A stretch of 64,000 nt of DNA from Lewinellaceae bacterium. Lineage in GTDB: Bacteria; Bacteroidota; Bacteroidia; Chitinophagales; Saprospiraceae. Positions 34,450 through 43,220 of the stretch are shown here, one piece after another (position 1 is the stretch's first letter; the number at the start of each line of letters is the position of its first letter). The notes under the pieces were generated by a model. It searched no databases and was not told where the DNA came from. It worked only from the letters and a program-made list of their open reading frames with translations. The stretch lies in contig JACJYC010000004.1 in assembly GCA_020636325.1 (NCBI GenBank), forward strand, positions 62,001-126,000, in the 5' to 3' direction. The translations under genes were made by a program, and so were the position numbers.

Positions 34450-35000
34450 TCCCGGTCTCCTTTATCACCAACGAAATTGTGCTCCTTATATTTGAAAAGG
34501 ACGTTAAAAGTGGTGAGACTCCCGTAAATCCGGGTAATATATTGCTGGAGATTGACCTTTTCCTCGTCGTTGAGGTTGCTGCTGTTGACCCGTTGCTCCA
34601 TGACCCGCAGCCGGTCCCTGACCATTACAATCTTGTGGAAAAAGGCTTCGATGGGAATTTCCTTTGGTTTCAGGCTTTCATCGGATGGTTTCAGGATCAG
34701 GGTGCCCTTGTCCCAGCGGTCGCCGAGGGGCACGACTTCCGAGATATCGGAAAACTCCCGCAGAATTCTTTTCAGCGATTTCTCGGCTTCGGAATAGGTG
34801 ACGGCTGAATCGGCTTCGATTGCTTCGATGATTTCCCAGGCGTTGTAGTCCTTGCCTACGGATTTGATCCCGTACAGCATAAAGGCCACTTCATAGGCCG
34901 CCTGGTGGAGCCGTATGACAACCCCGTCGCCATAACCCGGATGGCGGACGCGGGAGCCGACGCCCAGCAATTTAGTTTGTTGCGTTTCACTTGTTGACAT
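34446..35000 (-). CDS. Conserved protein with N-terminal SH3/Tudor-like domain
   Basis: 184 residues. The first 60 (LGVGSRVRHPGYGDGVVIRL...YEVAFMLYGIKSVGKDYNAWEIIEA) look like the small SH3-like barrel found in CarD, DUF3553 and the UvrD/PcrA tail, which bind RNA polymerase or nucleic acids. The rest is helical, with KEIPIEAFFHKIVMVRDRLRVMEQRVN and a charged end (KYKEHNFVGDKGDRE). It begins the leftward cluster and its stop overlaps the TlpA-like start by 4 bp. A regulatory or RNA polymerase-linked role is a guess from the N-terminal fold. Confidence 0.72.
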   Translation of the reverse strand: MSTSETQQTKLLGVGSRVRHPGYGDGVVIRLHQAAYEVAFMLYGIKSVGKDYNAWEIIEAIEADSAVTYSEAEKSLKRILREFSDISEVVPLGDRWDKGTLILKPSDESLKPKEIPIEAFFHKIVMVRDRLRVMEQRVNSSNLNDEEKVNLQQYITRIYGSLTTFNVLFKYKEHNFVGDKGDRE

Positions 35001-35132
35001 GCTAAAAACCGGTTTACTAACACAATAACGAACACAAGCCCCAAAAGTTACGGCTTTTATATCTTAACTTTTTTTAACGCAAGGTCCAAAATACATATCC
35101 GGATACCATCGTTACAAAGAAATAAAAACCCA

Positions 35133-35351
35133 ATGACCATGAGCCAGTACCTGTTTGAAAGAAGAATCCGGGTGAATCGCCGCAGGGCGGTGGTCTTCAC
35201 TATTCTGTTCCACGCCGCATTGATCGGAGGCCTGCTGGCAGCCAGCGACGGACAATGGCGCGATCACTTGCCGGAGACCGTAAAAGAATGGTTAGGTTGG
35301 GATAAGCCTGCTGACATGCAGCCTGCGCAGGCCAGTGTGCCCACGCCTTAG
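35133..35351 (+). CDS. Small single-pass membrane protein
   Basis: 72 residues. An N-terminal arginine-rich stretch (FERRIRVNRRRAVVF) precedes one transmembrane helix (about 20-38, FTILFHAALIGGLLAAS); the rest is a short periplasmic tail ending PAQASVPTP. Positive-inside charge and the tidy start (ATG 133 bp from the divergent gene) support a real gene. Unknown function; convergent with the deoxynucleoside kinase, with 4 bp between them. Confidence 0.6.
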   Translation: MTMSQYLFERRIRVNRRRAVVFTILFHAALIGGLLAASDGQWRDHLPETVKEWLGWDKPADMQPAQASVPTP

Positions 35352-35355
35352 AGCA

Positions 35356-35991
35356 CTAAAATAACCCGTGCAGCTCCGCGCGGACCATGTCTACGACCTT
35401 GCCGAGGTCTTCAGGGCGATTCTGAAAGTCGATATCATCGGCTTGTATGATGAGCAACTTGCCCTCCTTGTAGCCGGAGATCCAGTTCTCGTACCGTTCA
35501 TTCAACCGCTTGAGGTAGTCCAGGCTCATGTTGCCTTCGTAATCCCGCCCGCGTGACTGGATATGCTCCACCAGGGTCGGAATGCTGGCCCGGAGGTAAA
35601 TGAGCAGGTCCGGCGGCTGAATTTGGGAGGACATGGTCTTGAACAGGCTGAAATAATTATCGAAATCCCTTTTGGACATCAGCCCCATGTCGTGCAGGTT
35701 CGGGGCAAAAATATAGGCATCTTCGTAGATGGTGCGATCCTGGACGACGGTGCGGTCGCCATTGAGGATTTTGAGCACCTGCTGATAGCGATTGTTGAGG
35801 AAGTAGATCTGCAGGTTGAAGGACCACCGCTGCATATCGATATAGAAATCGCTCAGATAGGGGTTATTGTCTGTGGATTCGTAGTGAACGTCCCAGTCAA
35901 AATTTTTGGCCAGTTTTTCGCACAGGGTGGTCTTACCGGCCCCGATATTGCCCGCAATGGCTACGTGTTTGATCTTTTCCGAAATGCTCAT
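35356..35991 (-). CDS. Deoxynucleoside kinase (dNK/dGK family)
   Basis: 211 residues. It phosphorylates deoxynucleosides for nucleotide salvage. The P-loop is VAIAGNIGAGKTTLCEKLA, followed by the base-site segment YESTDNNPYLSDFY. The DR(T/S) motif is VQDRTIYEDAYIFAPNLH, and the lid is ESRGRDYE-like (HIQSRGRDYEGNMSLDYLKRLNERYENW). This matches the deoxyadenosine/deoxyguanosine kinase-type proteins of Bacteroidota. The exact nucleoside preference cannot be read from sequence. It is transcribed leftward on its own. Confidence 0.93.
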   Translation of the reverse strand: MSISEKIKHVAIAGNIGAGKTTLCEKLAKNFDWDVHYESTDNNPYLSDFYIDMQRWSFNLQIYFLNNRYQQVLKILNGDRTVVQDRTIYEDAYIFAPNLHDMGLMSKRDFDNYFSLFKTMSSQIQPPDLLIYLRASIPTLVEHIQSRGRDYEGNMSLDYLKRLNERYENWISGYKEGKLLIIQADDIDFQNRPEDLGKVVDMVRAELHGLF

Positions 35992-36183
35992 AGTTATGTT
36001 ATTCGCCTTTCCAGGTCGGCGGCACGAAAATAGGACATCCCTTTTTAATAGCCAAAGAATCTATCCAACTCTTCCGCCCTGCGTTATGTTACTTTTTATT
36101 AATATTGCGTTATCAACCTGTATGACCCGGCCGGAAACCGGCGTTTTGCCGAAAAAAACCGCCCAAACTTCGATTTTTTTCCA

Positions 36184-36477
36184 ATGGTGATCACAGAAGA
36201 CCTAGTTTTAAAGCTTGAGCAATTGACCAGGCTGGAATTGTCGCCCGAAGAACGCGAACATATCCTGGAAGACCTCAACAAGATCCTCGGAATGGTGGAT
36301 CAGCTCAACGGCCTTGACACGCAGGGTGTCGAACCGCTAACCTACCTGAACGATGAACCGATCGTACTGCGGCCGGATGAGGTGCAGGGCGAAATCGACC
36401 GCGAAGCAGCCCTGAGCAATGCCCCGGATGCGGATGGGGTTTATTTCAGGACGCCTAAGGTGATTGGGGAGGTGTGA
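36184..36477 (+). CDS. gatC: Aspartyl/glutamyl-tRNA amidotransferase subunit C
   Basis: 97 residues, the typical GatC length. The family pattern is clear: an N-terminal helix (LKLEQLTRLELSPEERE), a second helix (ILEDLNKILGMVDQLNGLDTQGVEP), LRPDEV, and the C-terminal YFRTPKVIGEV that lies in the GatA active-site cleft. GatC stabilises GatAB, which amidates mischarged Asp-tRNA-Asn or Glu-tRNA-Gln. gatA and gatB are not in the window, and glnS is present at 27264, so the complex may serve Asn-tRNA. It ends directly in a GA-rich minisatellite. Confidence 0.93.
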   Translation: MVITEDLVLKLEQLTRLELSPEEREHILEDLNKILGMVDQLNGLDTQGVEPLTYLNDEPIVLRPDEVQGEIDREAALSNAPDADGVYFRTPKVIGEV

Positions 36478-36545
36478 GGGTGAGGGAGAGAGGGTGAGAG
36501 GGTGAGAGAGAGAGAGGGGGTGAGAGGGTGAGAGAGGGTGAAACC
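36475..36545 (+). repeat. GAGAGGGTGA minisatellite after gatC
   Basis: Purine-rich array of GAGAGGGTGAGAGG-type units starting at the gatC stop codon and containing almost no C. A degenerate 90-bp spacer follows, before the ABC gene. Confidence 0.9.
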
Positions 36546-36642
36546 ATTTGGGGGGATCGACCGTCTTTTAAGGGTTAGCAGGACAGATCAACTTCGCCGG
36601 AGGGCGATTCAAGATTAATTAACCGAACAATCCGTTCATTTC

Positions 36643-37362
36643 ATGGAATCAATCATTGCCGTAAGAAATCTCCAGAAAACCTACCAGATGGGTAATACCC
36701 TGGTGAAAGCCCTTCAATCCATTACGATGGACATCCGCAGGAACGAATTTGTAGCGCTGATGGGGCCTTCCGGTTCGGGTAAATCCACGCTGATGAACCT
36801 GCTGGGGTGCCTGGATACGCCGACCAGCGGTGATTATATCCTCAATGGAACGAACGTCAGCACCATGACCGACTCCGAACTGGCCGAAGTGCGCAACAAG
36901 GAGATCGGTTTCGTTTTCCAGACCTTCAACCTGCTGCCCAGGCTCTCAGCCCTGGAAAACGTAGCCCTGCCGCTGGTATATGCCGGCGCCAGCAAGAGTG
37001 CGCGCCTGAGCCGCGCGGCTGAAGTCCTGGAGTCTGTCGGCCTGGCCGACCGGATGGACCACAAGCCCAACGAATTGTCCGGCGGTCAGCGGCAACGGGT
37101 GGCCATCGCCCGGGCACTGGTCAACAGTCCGTCCATTATCCTTGCGGACGAACCCACCGGTAACCTGGACTCCAAAACCTCGATCGAGATCATGGGCATT
37201 TTCGAAGAGATCCACGAACAGGGCAACACCGTGATCCTGGTCACCCACGAACCGGATATCGCCGAGCATGCCCATCGCGTAGTCCGCCTCAAAGACGGCC
37301 TCATCGAAAGCGATACCACCAATGACAACCCGGTCAGGGCTTTGAGCAGACAACCTATGTGA
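36643..37362 (+). CDS. ABC transporter ATP-binding protein, LolD/MacB type, orphan
   Basis: 239 residues. Walker A is MGPSGSGKSTLMNLLG, the Q-loop VFQTFNLLPRLSALENV, the signature LSGGQRQRVAIARAL, Walker B IILADEPTGNLD, and the switch His VILVTHEPDIAEHA. The DEPTGNLDSKTS segment and A-loop place it in the LolD/MacB/FtsE group that powers lipoprotein release or efflux rather than import. No permease gene lies next to it, so its partner must be encoded elsewhere. It stands alone between two minisatellites. Confidence 0.95.
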   Translation: MESIIAVRNLQKTYQMGNTLVKALQSITMDIRRNEFVALMGPSGSGKSTLMNLLGCLDTPTSGDYILNGTNVSTMTDSELAEVRNKEIGFVFQTFNLLPRLSALENVALPLVYAGASKSARLSRAAEVLESVGLADRMDHKPNELSGGQRQRVAIARALVNSPSIILADEPTGNLDSKTSIEIMGIFEEIHEQGNTVILVTHEPDIAEHAHRVVRLKDGLIESDTTNDNPVRALSRQPM

Positions 37363-37481
37363 TTTAATTAATTCGATTAATTCGATTAATTCGATTAATT
37401 CGATTGAGTCGATTACGCTGACCAAAGATCGGACGCCAGGAATCGAAACAATTGGATCAATCGGACAATCGAATCAATTCA
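37363..37481 (+). repeat. TTAATTCGA-type minisatellite after the ABC gene
   Basis: Five tandem ATTCGATTA units directly after the stop (37363-37411), then non-repeated sequence, then AATCGA/AATCAATTC units up to 37481. The next start codon (37483) directly abuts the array, leaving no room for a recognisable Shine-Dalgarno. Confidence 0.85.
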
Positions 37482-37482
37482 A

Positions 37483-38034
37483 ATGTCTTTCAAAATCTAC
37501 ACCAAATCCGGGGACAAGGGCCAAACCTCCCTTTTTGACGGCAGCCGCCTGCCCAAGCACCATATTCGCATCGAATCCTATGGGACGGTCGATGAGTTGA
37601 ACGCTCATATCGGCTTGCTCCGGGATCAGGCGGACCGCGGGGATGTACGGGCCCAACTGCTGTCCATCCAGCACCTGCTGTTCGTGGTAGGCTCGCAACT
37701 GGCTGCCGGCGCCAAACCCAGCCCGCATATTCCGGAAATGCCGGACGGCGCTGTGGAAACACTGGAAAACGCCATCGACGAAATGACGGAGCAGCTGCCC
37801 CCGCTGCGCAGTTTTATCCTGCCGGGCGGGCATGTGGCCGTTTCCCAATGCCATGTGGCGCGCACGGTTTGCCGCCGGGCCGAACGACTGGCCGTAGCGC
37901 TATCCGAAATAGAACCGGTGCCGCCCATCCTGATCACTTACCTCAACCGGCTATCCGACTATCTCTTCACCCTTTGCCGTTTTTTGTCCCATCATTTCGG
38001 CGCGGAGGAGATCAAATGGGAAAAACCCGTTTGA
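37483..38034 (+). CDS. Cob(I)yrinic acid a,c-diamide adenosyltransferase, PduO type
   Basis: 183 residues. It makes adenosylcobalamin from ATP and cob(I)alamin. The ATP-binding N-terminus KIYTKSGDKGQTSLFDGSR, the RIESYGTVDELNAHIG helix and the late HVARTVCRRAERLAV segment are the standard ATR family motifs; the C-terminal helix ends LSDYLFTLCRFLSHHFG. It forms a trimer in known relatives. There is no other cobalamin gene in the window; it probably serves salvage for B12 enzymes. A short gap separates it from mobA. Confidence 0.95.
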   Translation: MSFKIYTKSGDKGQTSLFDGSRLPKHHIRIESYGTVDELNAHIGLLRDQADRGDVRAQLLSIQHLLFVVGSQLAAGAKPSPHIPEMPDGAVETLENAIDEMTEQLPPLRSFILPGGHVAVSQCHVARTVCRRAERLAVALSEIEPVPPILITYLNRLSDYLFTLCRFLSHHFGAEEIKWEKPV

Positions 38035-38109
38035 ATTTGAGCCATTCTTTTCCTGGAGTTGTTTTTTGTTTGTAACCTTACGAATCGCAGGCGACTTACC
38101 TTTGAGATC

Positions 38110-39255
38110 ATGCAAACAACCAAACATCAGAAACACGCCAAACTGGCCCGGCCTGCCGCCGGGCATTTCGGGCGAAGGGAATGGGCCTTTATGGGGGCGC
38201 CCTGCGGGGGTATTCACGAATTGTTTGCAGACCTGGTCCGCGAATTGAGCCCCCGATACCGGTTGGCCTGCATGGATGCCGACCACCACAGCCAACCGGA
38301 AGAAAGCGGGTGGCTGTCCGGGGGCGCGAATGCCGTTTACACCAACAAGCTCGAATACCACCGGCTGGACCGGCACGACGAACCCAATGCGTTCCAATAC
38401 CGGGAGTGGTTCAACGACGCGGACGCCGTACTGGTCAACGGCAACCATTTTACGGCTGCCCGCCAGGTTCTGATCCTGGATCCGCGCAAATTTGACTCGT
38501 TGAGCCGGAAACTGGACCGGCTGACCCAGGTGGACCTGGTGCTGGAATTACCGGAAGAACACCCGGTTCCCCAGGCAGTCCTCGACCATTTGGGCGACCG
38601 GCTGAAGGATATTCCGAGGCTCCGGCTGGATGATCGCAGCGGTATAGCCCGTTGGCTATCGGCACAATTGGAAAGCGCCATCGCCCCGGTAAAAGGCCTG
38701 ATCCTGGCCGGCGGGCAAAGCACCCGCATGGGTACGGACAAAAGCCTGCTCGATTACCACGGCGTTCCGCAAAGGGATTATCTGTACAACATGATGGACA
38801 ACCTGGGGTTGGAGCCCGTTTTGTCGGTGGCGGCAGGGCAGGAAATCCCCGGATTCCGGACCATTCAGGATACCTTTCTCGGCCTGGGGCCGATGGGCGC
38901 CATTTTATCCGCCTTTCGGGAAGAACCCGATACCGCCTGGCTGGTGCTGGCCTGCGATCTGCCGCTGGTAGACGAGCAGGTGCTTCGTGTATTGATCGGC
39001 AACCGCCGCCCTTCGGCCGCAGCGACGGCTTTCCGCAGCCCCGAATCCGGGTTTCCGGAACCGCTGGCGGCTATTTGGGAACCCCGGAGCTATCCGGTGC
39101 TGTTCCGGTTCCTGTCGCAGGGGTACTCGTGCCCCAGAAAGACGCTGATCAATTCCGATACCCATGTGATCGACCCGCCGACTCCGGAAAGCATGCTGAA
39201 TGCCAATAAACCGGAGGAAATGGAAGCAATCCTGAAGCATTATGTGGGACGTTGA
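38110..39255 (+). CDS. MobB-like/MobA-type molybdenum cofactor nucleotidyltransferase fusion
   Basis: 381 residues from ATG 38110. The C-terminal half is a MobA-type nucleotidyltransferase: GLILAGGQSTRMGTDKSLLDYHG (GTP loop), LGPMGAILSAF, ACDLPLVDE (metal Asp). MobA couples GMP to molybdopterin. The N-terminal half (1-185, KLARPAAGHFGRREWAFMGAPCGGIHELFADLV) occupies the place of MobB and begins like its P-loop, but GAPCGGIHE lacks the Lys-Ser/Thr of a Walker A. This layout is, as I recall, shared by Bacteroidota homologues. It overlaps sufS by 14 bp, implying joint control of cofactor and sulfur genes. Confidence 0.85.
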   Translation: MQTTKHQKHAKLARPAAGHFGRREWAFMGAPCGGIHELFADLVRELSPRYRLACMDADHHSQPEESGWLSGGANAVYTNKLEYHRLDRHDEPNAFQYREWFNDADAVLVNGNHFTAARQVLILDPRKFDSLSRKLDRLTQVDLVLELPEEHPVPQAVLDHLGDRLKDIPRLRLDDRSGIARWLSAQLESAIAPVKGLILAGGQSTRMGTDKSLLDYHGVPQRDYLYNMMDNLGLEPVLSVAAGQEIPGFRTIQDTFLGLGPMGAILSAFREEPDTAWLVLACDLPLVDEQVLRVLIGNRRPSAAATAFRSPESGFPEPLAAIWEPRSYPVLFRFLSQGYSCPRKTLINSDTHVIDPPTPESMLNANKPEEMEAILKHYVGR

Positions 39256-40453
39256 ATCCTTCCGGGACCATTTTCCCCTGTTTTCGGCGCAACCCGGATT
39301 GGCCTATCTGGACAATGCGGCAACCACCCAGAAGCCCGCTGCGGTTATTGAGGCCATTGCGGGTTATTACTCGAACGGATACGCCTCTGTTCACCGGGGG
39401 ACCTACGCACTTGCGGATGCGGTAACCAGGACTTACGAGGGGGTTCGGAAAAAGGCGGCTCAATTTATCAATGCGGGATCGGAAAAAGAGATCGTCTTCA
39501 CTTCCGGCGCTACGGGCGGAATTAACCTGGTCGCGGAGGCTTTTCTGGCCGATAAACTGAACAGCAGCCGGTCGATCGTGGTGACGGCCATGGAGCACCA
39601 TTCCAATCTGCTGCCCTGGCAGGCCTTGGCGGCCCGTTGCGGCGCTTACCTGCGGGTGGTCCGGGTGGACCCGGACGGCAGGCTCAACCTCAATTCGCTG
39701 GCGGAATGCCTGGATGAACATACGGCCTTGCTGGCGGTGACCCATGTGTCCAATGTGTTGGGCGTTGTCAATCCGATAAAAGAGATTGCAGCGGAAGCGA
39801 ACGGGCGGAATATTCCGGTCCTGGTGGATGCTGCCCAGGGAGCTATGTTGCACCCCATCGACGTACAAGACTGGCGTTGCGATTTCCTGGTATTTTCGGG
39901 CCATAAGGTCTTCGGGCCCACCGGCATCGGGGTCTTATACGGCAAGAAGGAACGCCTCGAAACCATGCGACCCTGGCAATACGGCGGCGAAATGGTGCTG
40001 GACGCCACTTTTGCCCACAGTGAATACGCACCCGCACCTGCCAGGTTTGAAGCCGGAACGCCGAATATAGCCGGCGTGACCGGACTGGGCGCCGCAATCG
40101 ATTTTCTGACGGCGACGGACCGGTCGGCAGCACTGGAATACACAACCGGATTGCGGCGTTACGCTGTCGGATTGCTGGCGGATATGCCGGGAATCCGGAT
40201 CCTTGCCCGGGACGCGGCGGACTCGGTGATCGTTTCCTTTGCATTAAATGAGATACACCCTCATGATATTGCAACGTTTTTGGGGCAGGACCAGGTGGCG
40301 ATCCGGGCCGGGCACCATTGCGCGCAACCGCTGATGGATTATTTCGGTTTGCCGGGGAGCACGCGCGTATCTTTGGCGCCGTATAACACGGAGAGGGAGG
40401 TGGAGCGGATGGCGGAATCTTTGAAGGAGGCGCGGCGGTTGTTGGGAGGGTGA
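39242..40453 (+). CDS. sufS: Cysteine desulfurase SufS/Csd
   Basis: 403 residues, overlapping the end of the mobA-type gene. A PLP enzyme that removes sulfur from cysteine for Fe-S clusters or molybdopterin. YLDNAATTQKP and the SVHRGTYALAD segment match group II desulfurases. The PLP lysine is in FSGHKVFGPTGIG, and the persulfide Cys in RAGHHCAQPLMDYFG. ARFEAGTPNIAG is the phosphate loop. Its likely partner, SufU, lies 2.8 kb away at 43221, with the tail-sheath and nuclease genes between. Confidence 0.95.
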   Translation: MWDVESFRDHFPLFSAQPGLAYLDNAATTQKPAAVIEAIAGYYSNGYASVHRGTYALADAVTRTYEGVRKKAAQFINAGSEKEIVFTSGATGGINLVAEAFLADKLNSSRSIVVTAMEHHSNLLPWQALAARCGAYLRVVRVDPDGRLNLNSLAECLDEHTALLAVTHVSNVLGVVNPIKEIAAEANGRNIPVLVDAAQGAMLHPIDVQDWRCDFLVFSGHKVFGPTGIGVLYGKKERLETMRPWQYGGEMVLDATFAHSEYAPAPARFEAGTPNIAGVTGLGAAIDFLTATDRSAALEYTTGLRRYAVGLLADMPGIRILARDAADSVIVSFALNEIHPHDIATFLGQDQVAIRAGHHCAQPLMDYFGLPGSTRVSLAPYNTEREVERMAESLKEARRLLGG

Positions 40454-40470
40454 GAGGGTGAGAGGGGGGA
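40449..40470 (+). repeat. Short GA-rich repeat at the sufS stop
   Basis: GGGTGAGAGGGTGAGAGGGG spans the sufS stop codon (TGA 40451-40453). It is a two-unit version of the arrays at 36475 and 45522. Confidence 0.75.
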
Positions 40471-40501
40471 CTTTGGGACGGGAAATTAAAACCAATAAAA
40501 T

Positions 40502-42070
40502 ATGGCTACGGATCGGAAAACACCGGGCGTTTATATTCAGGAACTGGATGCATTCCCAAATTCGGTCGCACAGGTTGAAACCGCTATTCCGGCTTTTATC
40601 GGGTATACGCCGCAGGCAGCTGTGAACGGGAAGCCCTGCTGGTTTAAGCCGGTCAAGATCTGGTCCATGGCCGATTTTCTGGCGATTTTCGGCTTTCCGG
40701 CAGATCCGGTTACCGGGCAATCGCCGGTCCAGTATGCGCCTTCGCATTACATTGCAGAACATAAGAAGGCGCCTTCAAAAGGCGATACCTATATTTTTAA
40801 CGGGAATGTCTATACCATTGAGCCCGACCCGGATACCGTTTATTACCTGTACAACAGCGTAAAACTGTTTTTTGAGAACGGCGGGGCCCAGGCCTATATC
40901 GTTTCGACGGGGGGGTATGGCCCGGCGTCCGGATCACCGGTGGATGCGGGAGGAGCAATCGTCAACCTCAATGTGAAATTGGCCGACCTGATCAAGGGGT
41001 TGAAGGCGCTACTGAAATTCCCGGATGTTACGCTATACGTTTTTCCGGAAGCTACCTTGCTCAGCGGCGGAGAAAACGGGACCCTGATGGAGGAAACGCT
41101 TCTTCAATGCGGAACCATGTTTTCTCCGATGGCCCTTTTTGATGTCATCGGCGGCAGGGCGCCGGACCCTATCCTCTGGCCGCAGGATATCCAGGCTTTC
41201 AGGAACAATACCGGCAACAATTCCCTGGATTGCGGGGCGGCCTATTACCCGTTTTTGAAAACCACCGCGACGGCAATCGATGACATCACCTACGAGAATC
41301 TTAACGGCGGCAAGGTAAGCACCTTGACAGATTTGTTGAGTCCGGCTTCAGCTCCAAATACCGCTGCCGCTGATATCATCAACTCGATTGCCAAAGGGAA
41401 TGGGCTCAGTGTCCGGGAAAACAATGCAGCGCTGATGAAGGCCAGCAAATTGTACCAACAGATCCTGGGTATTGTACAGGATAAAGTGAATATTCTGCCG
41501 CCCAGCGGGATCATGGCGGGTGTATACAGCCTTGTGGATGCGACAAAAGGGGTTTGGACGGCGCCTGCTAATGTCGCGCCGGTGGGCGTAACCGACGTCA
41601 CGATCCGGCTTTCCGACCAGGATCAGGCCGGGCTGAATGTAGATGCCGTCAGCGGCAAATCCATCAACGCCATTCGGTTCTTTAACGGCCGCGGCGTGCT
41701 GGTTTGGGGCGCCCGTACACTGGACGGCAACAGCCAGGACTGGCGCTATATCAACGTGAGAAGAACGATGACCATGATCGAACAATCTGCCATGCATGCT
41801 GTAAAAGCCTATGTTTTTGAACCCAACGATGCCAATACCTGGTCGGCAGTGAAGAGCATGCTGGACAATTTCCTGACGGGCCTTTGGCAGGCAGGCGCTT
41901 TACAGGGCGCGAAGTCGTCGGATGCATTTGCCGTACAGATTGGATTGGGTTCTACCATGACGGCGCTGGACGTGCAGAATGGCCTGATGCGGGTAAACCT
42001 GATGCTGGCCGTGGTCCACCCCGCAGAATTCATTGTCCTCACCCTCGAGCAACAGCAGGTGACATCCTGA
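40502..42070 (+). CDS. Contractile phage-tail sheath protein, orphan
   Basis: 522 residues. The N-terminus (TPGVYIQELDAFPNSVAQVETAIPAF) and the C-terminal sheath domain (IRFFNGRGVLVWGARTLDG, WRYINVRRTMTMIEQSAM, AVKAYVFEPNDANTWSAVKS, AVVHPAEFIVLTLEQQQ) are those of Phage_sheath_1 proteins, which wrap the tube of contractile tails, R-type pyocins and extracellular injection systems. No tube, baseplate, spike, terminator or ATPase gene is nearby: sufS lies upstream and a convergent nuclease starts 24 bp after the stop. Saprospira relatives make tail-like rhapidosomes, so a split locus, or an exapted sheath, is plausible. Its own start has no strong Shine-Dalgarno. Confidence 0.93.
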   Translation: MATDRKTPGVYIQELDAFPNSVAQVETAIPAFIGYTPQAAVNGKPCWFKPVKIWSMADFLAIFGFPADPVTGQSPVQYAPSHYIAEHKKAPSKGDTYIFNGNVYTIEPDPDTVYYLYNSVKLFFENGGAQAYIVSTGGYGPASGSPVDAGGAIVNLNVKLADLIKGLKALLKFPDVTLYVFPEATLLSGGENGTLMEETLLQCGTMFSPMALFDVIGGRAPDPILWPQDIQAFRNNTGNNSLDCGAAYYPFLKTTATAIDDITYENLNGGKVSTLTDLLSPASAPNTAAADIINSIAKGNGLSVRENNAALMKASKLYQQILGIVQDKVNILPPSGIMAGVYSLVDATKGVWTAPANVAPVGVTDVTIRLSDQDQAGLNVDAVSGKSINAIRFFNGRGVLVWGARTLDGNSQDWRYINVRRTMTMIEQSAMHAVKAYVFEPNDANTWSAVKSMLDNFLTGLWQAGALQGAKSSDAFAVQIGLGSTMTALDVQNGLMRVNLMLAVVHPAEFIVLTLEQQQVTS

Positions 42071-42093
42071 TGTTAGCCGGGCTGAACGGAAAA

Positions 42094-42951
42094 TTATCCG
42101 AAAGCCTGATTGAGCAGGGCTGCCAGCCGCACCCCGCCTTTGAGCAAGCGATCCTTTACGACCGGCAGGTTTTTGAACGGGTATTCGTAGCTCAAGGTAG
42201 GCAGGCCGCTGGTAAAGTCCGTTTTCTGGTAGGCGGTGGCGTAGAGGGCTTTCCGGTGACCGATGGATTCCTGGGCCCAGGCCTCAACGCCGTCGCTCTG
42301 CCAGGTCCGGACATCCTGTTCGGCGGGGTGATCGATGAACTGGACGAATTCGGTATAGCTCAGTTTTTGCTGTTCGATCATGCTTTCATCCCAGACTTCG
42401 TGCAGGTTTGACTTTTCGCCGAACCAGAGGACCGCGATCTTGTTGCCGCCCAGGTCATACGTCCGGCCCACGTGCAGCGGTTGGTGGATGTCCCCGACAA
42501 AGTGGATGAGCAGGGCCAGCGCGGTCGCCCGGGTTGAGCCCATAAGGGGTTCTACCTTGTGTTCCGCCATCATGGCTTCAAAGATCCGGGTATTGGCGGC
42601 GTCGCCTTTGAGCAGGGCGTAGAAGAATTGGATGGCTTCGACCACGTTGGCGATCTGACCGTCCTTGTGGTCCCGTTTCAGCACGGCGTCGAGGGTTTCG
42701 TCCTCATCCACGGAGATATAATGCCAGGGTTTGACAAAGTCCCAGGCCGGATCGGACCGGATCTCGTCGGCCCAGGTGGAAAGTTTGGCCAGGGGGTATG
42801 GGCCTGCCAGGTCCCGGATGGCTTTTTGGGCCTTATCGGTGAGGTGGCGTTGGGCGATCTCCGCCGTGATGCGGTGCCCGGTCGGACCCCAGGAAGCGGC
42901 AAATGCGCTGCAGGCGACCAGAAGGCAGAGGGGAAGGAGGATTTTTTTCAT
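42094..42951 (-). CDS. Secreted S1/P1-type nuclease
   Basis: 285 residues. Sec signal MKKILLPLCLLVACSAFA; cleavage would leave Trp near the mature N-terminus (SWGPTGHRI), which serves as a zinc ligand in this family. Further zinc motifs: KLSTWADEIRSDP, KPWHYISVD, LIHFVGDIHQPLHVG and HEVWDESM. P1/S1 enzymes cut single-stranded DNA and RNA, releasing 5'-nucleotides outside the cell, probably for phosphate or nucleoside uptake. This fits the salvage genes upp and dNK in the window. It is convergent with the sheath gene. Confidence 0.94.
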   Translation of the reverse strand: MKKILLPLCLLVACSAFAASWGPTGHRITAEIAQRHLTDKAQKAIRDLAGPYPLAKLSTWADEIRSDPAWDFVKPWHYISVDEDETLDAVLKRDHKDGQIANVVEAIQFFYALLKGDAANTRIFEAMMAEHKVEPLMGSTRATALALLIHFVGDIHQPLHVGRTYDLGGNKIAVLWFGEKSNLHEVWDESMIEQQKLSYTEFVQFIDHPAEQDVRTWQSDGVEAWAQESIGHRKALYATAYQKTDFTSGLPTLSYEYPFKNLPVVKDRLLKGGVRLAALLNQAFG

Positions 42952-43120
42952 GGCAGTGGGTTGAGGTTGGATGAACCGGATGTTGTTTTGCCGACAACGG
43001 GCGCAAGATAATACTTGTCATGAAATTTGTTCAGCACGCTGGAAGCTGATTGTTCATCCTTCCCGGAAAAATCGAATAAAATGAGAGGTCTAAATAGCGA
43101 ATAAGAGATTGAAAAGCAAC

Positions 43121-43154
43121 CCCTTCACTCTCTCACTCACTCACCCTCTCACGC
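43121..43154 (+). repeat. Short CT-rich repeat upstream of sufU
   Basis: CACTCTCTCACTCACTCACC-type units in the divergent gap between the nuclease and sufU. The polarity is opposite to the arrays that follow stop codons. Confidence 0.75.
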
Positions 43155-43220
43155 CTTCTTTTTGCCTCTTTTGCGAGAGTGTGCGCGATTGTGTATCTTA
43201 ACCCATCATTCAACTTGAAC

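Noticed and set aside
40502..42070. Remnant prophage
   Set aside because: Only the sheath gene is present; there are no integrase, capsid or lysis genes and no att-like repeats.
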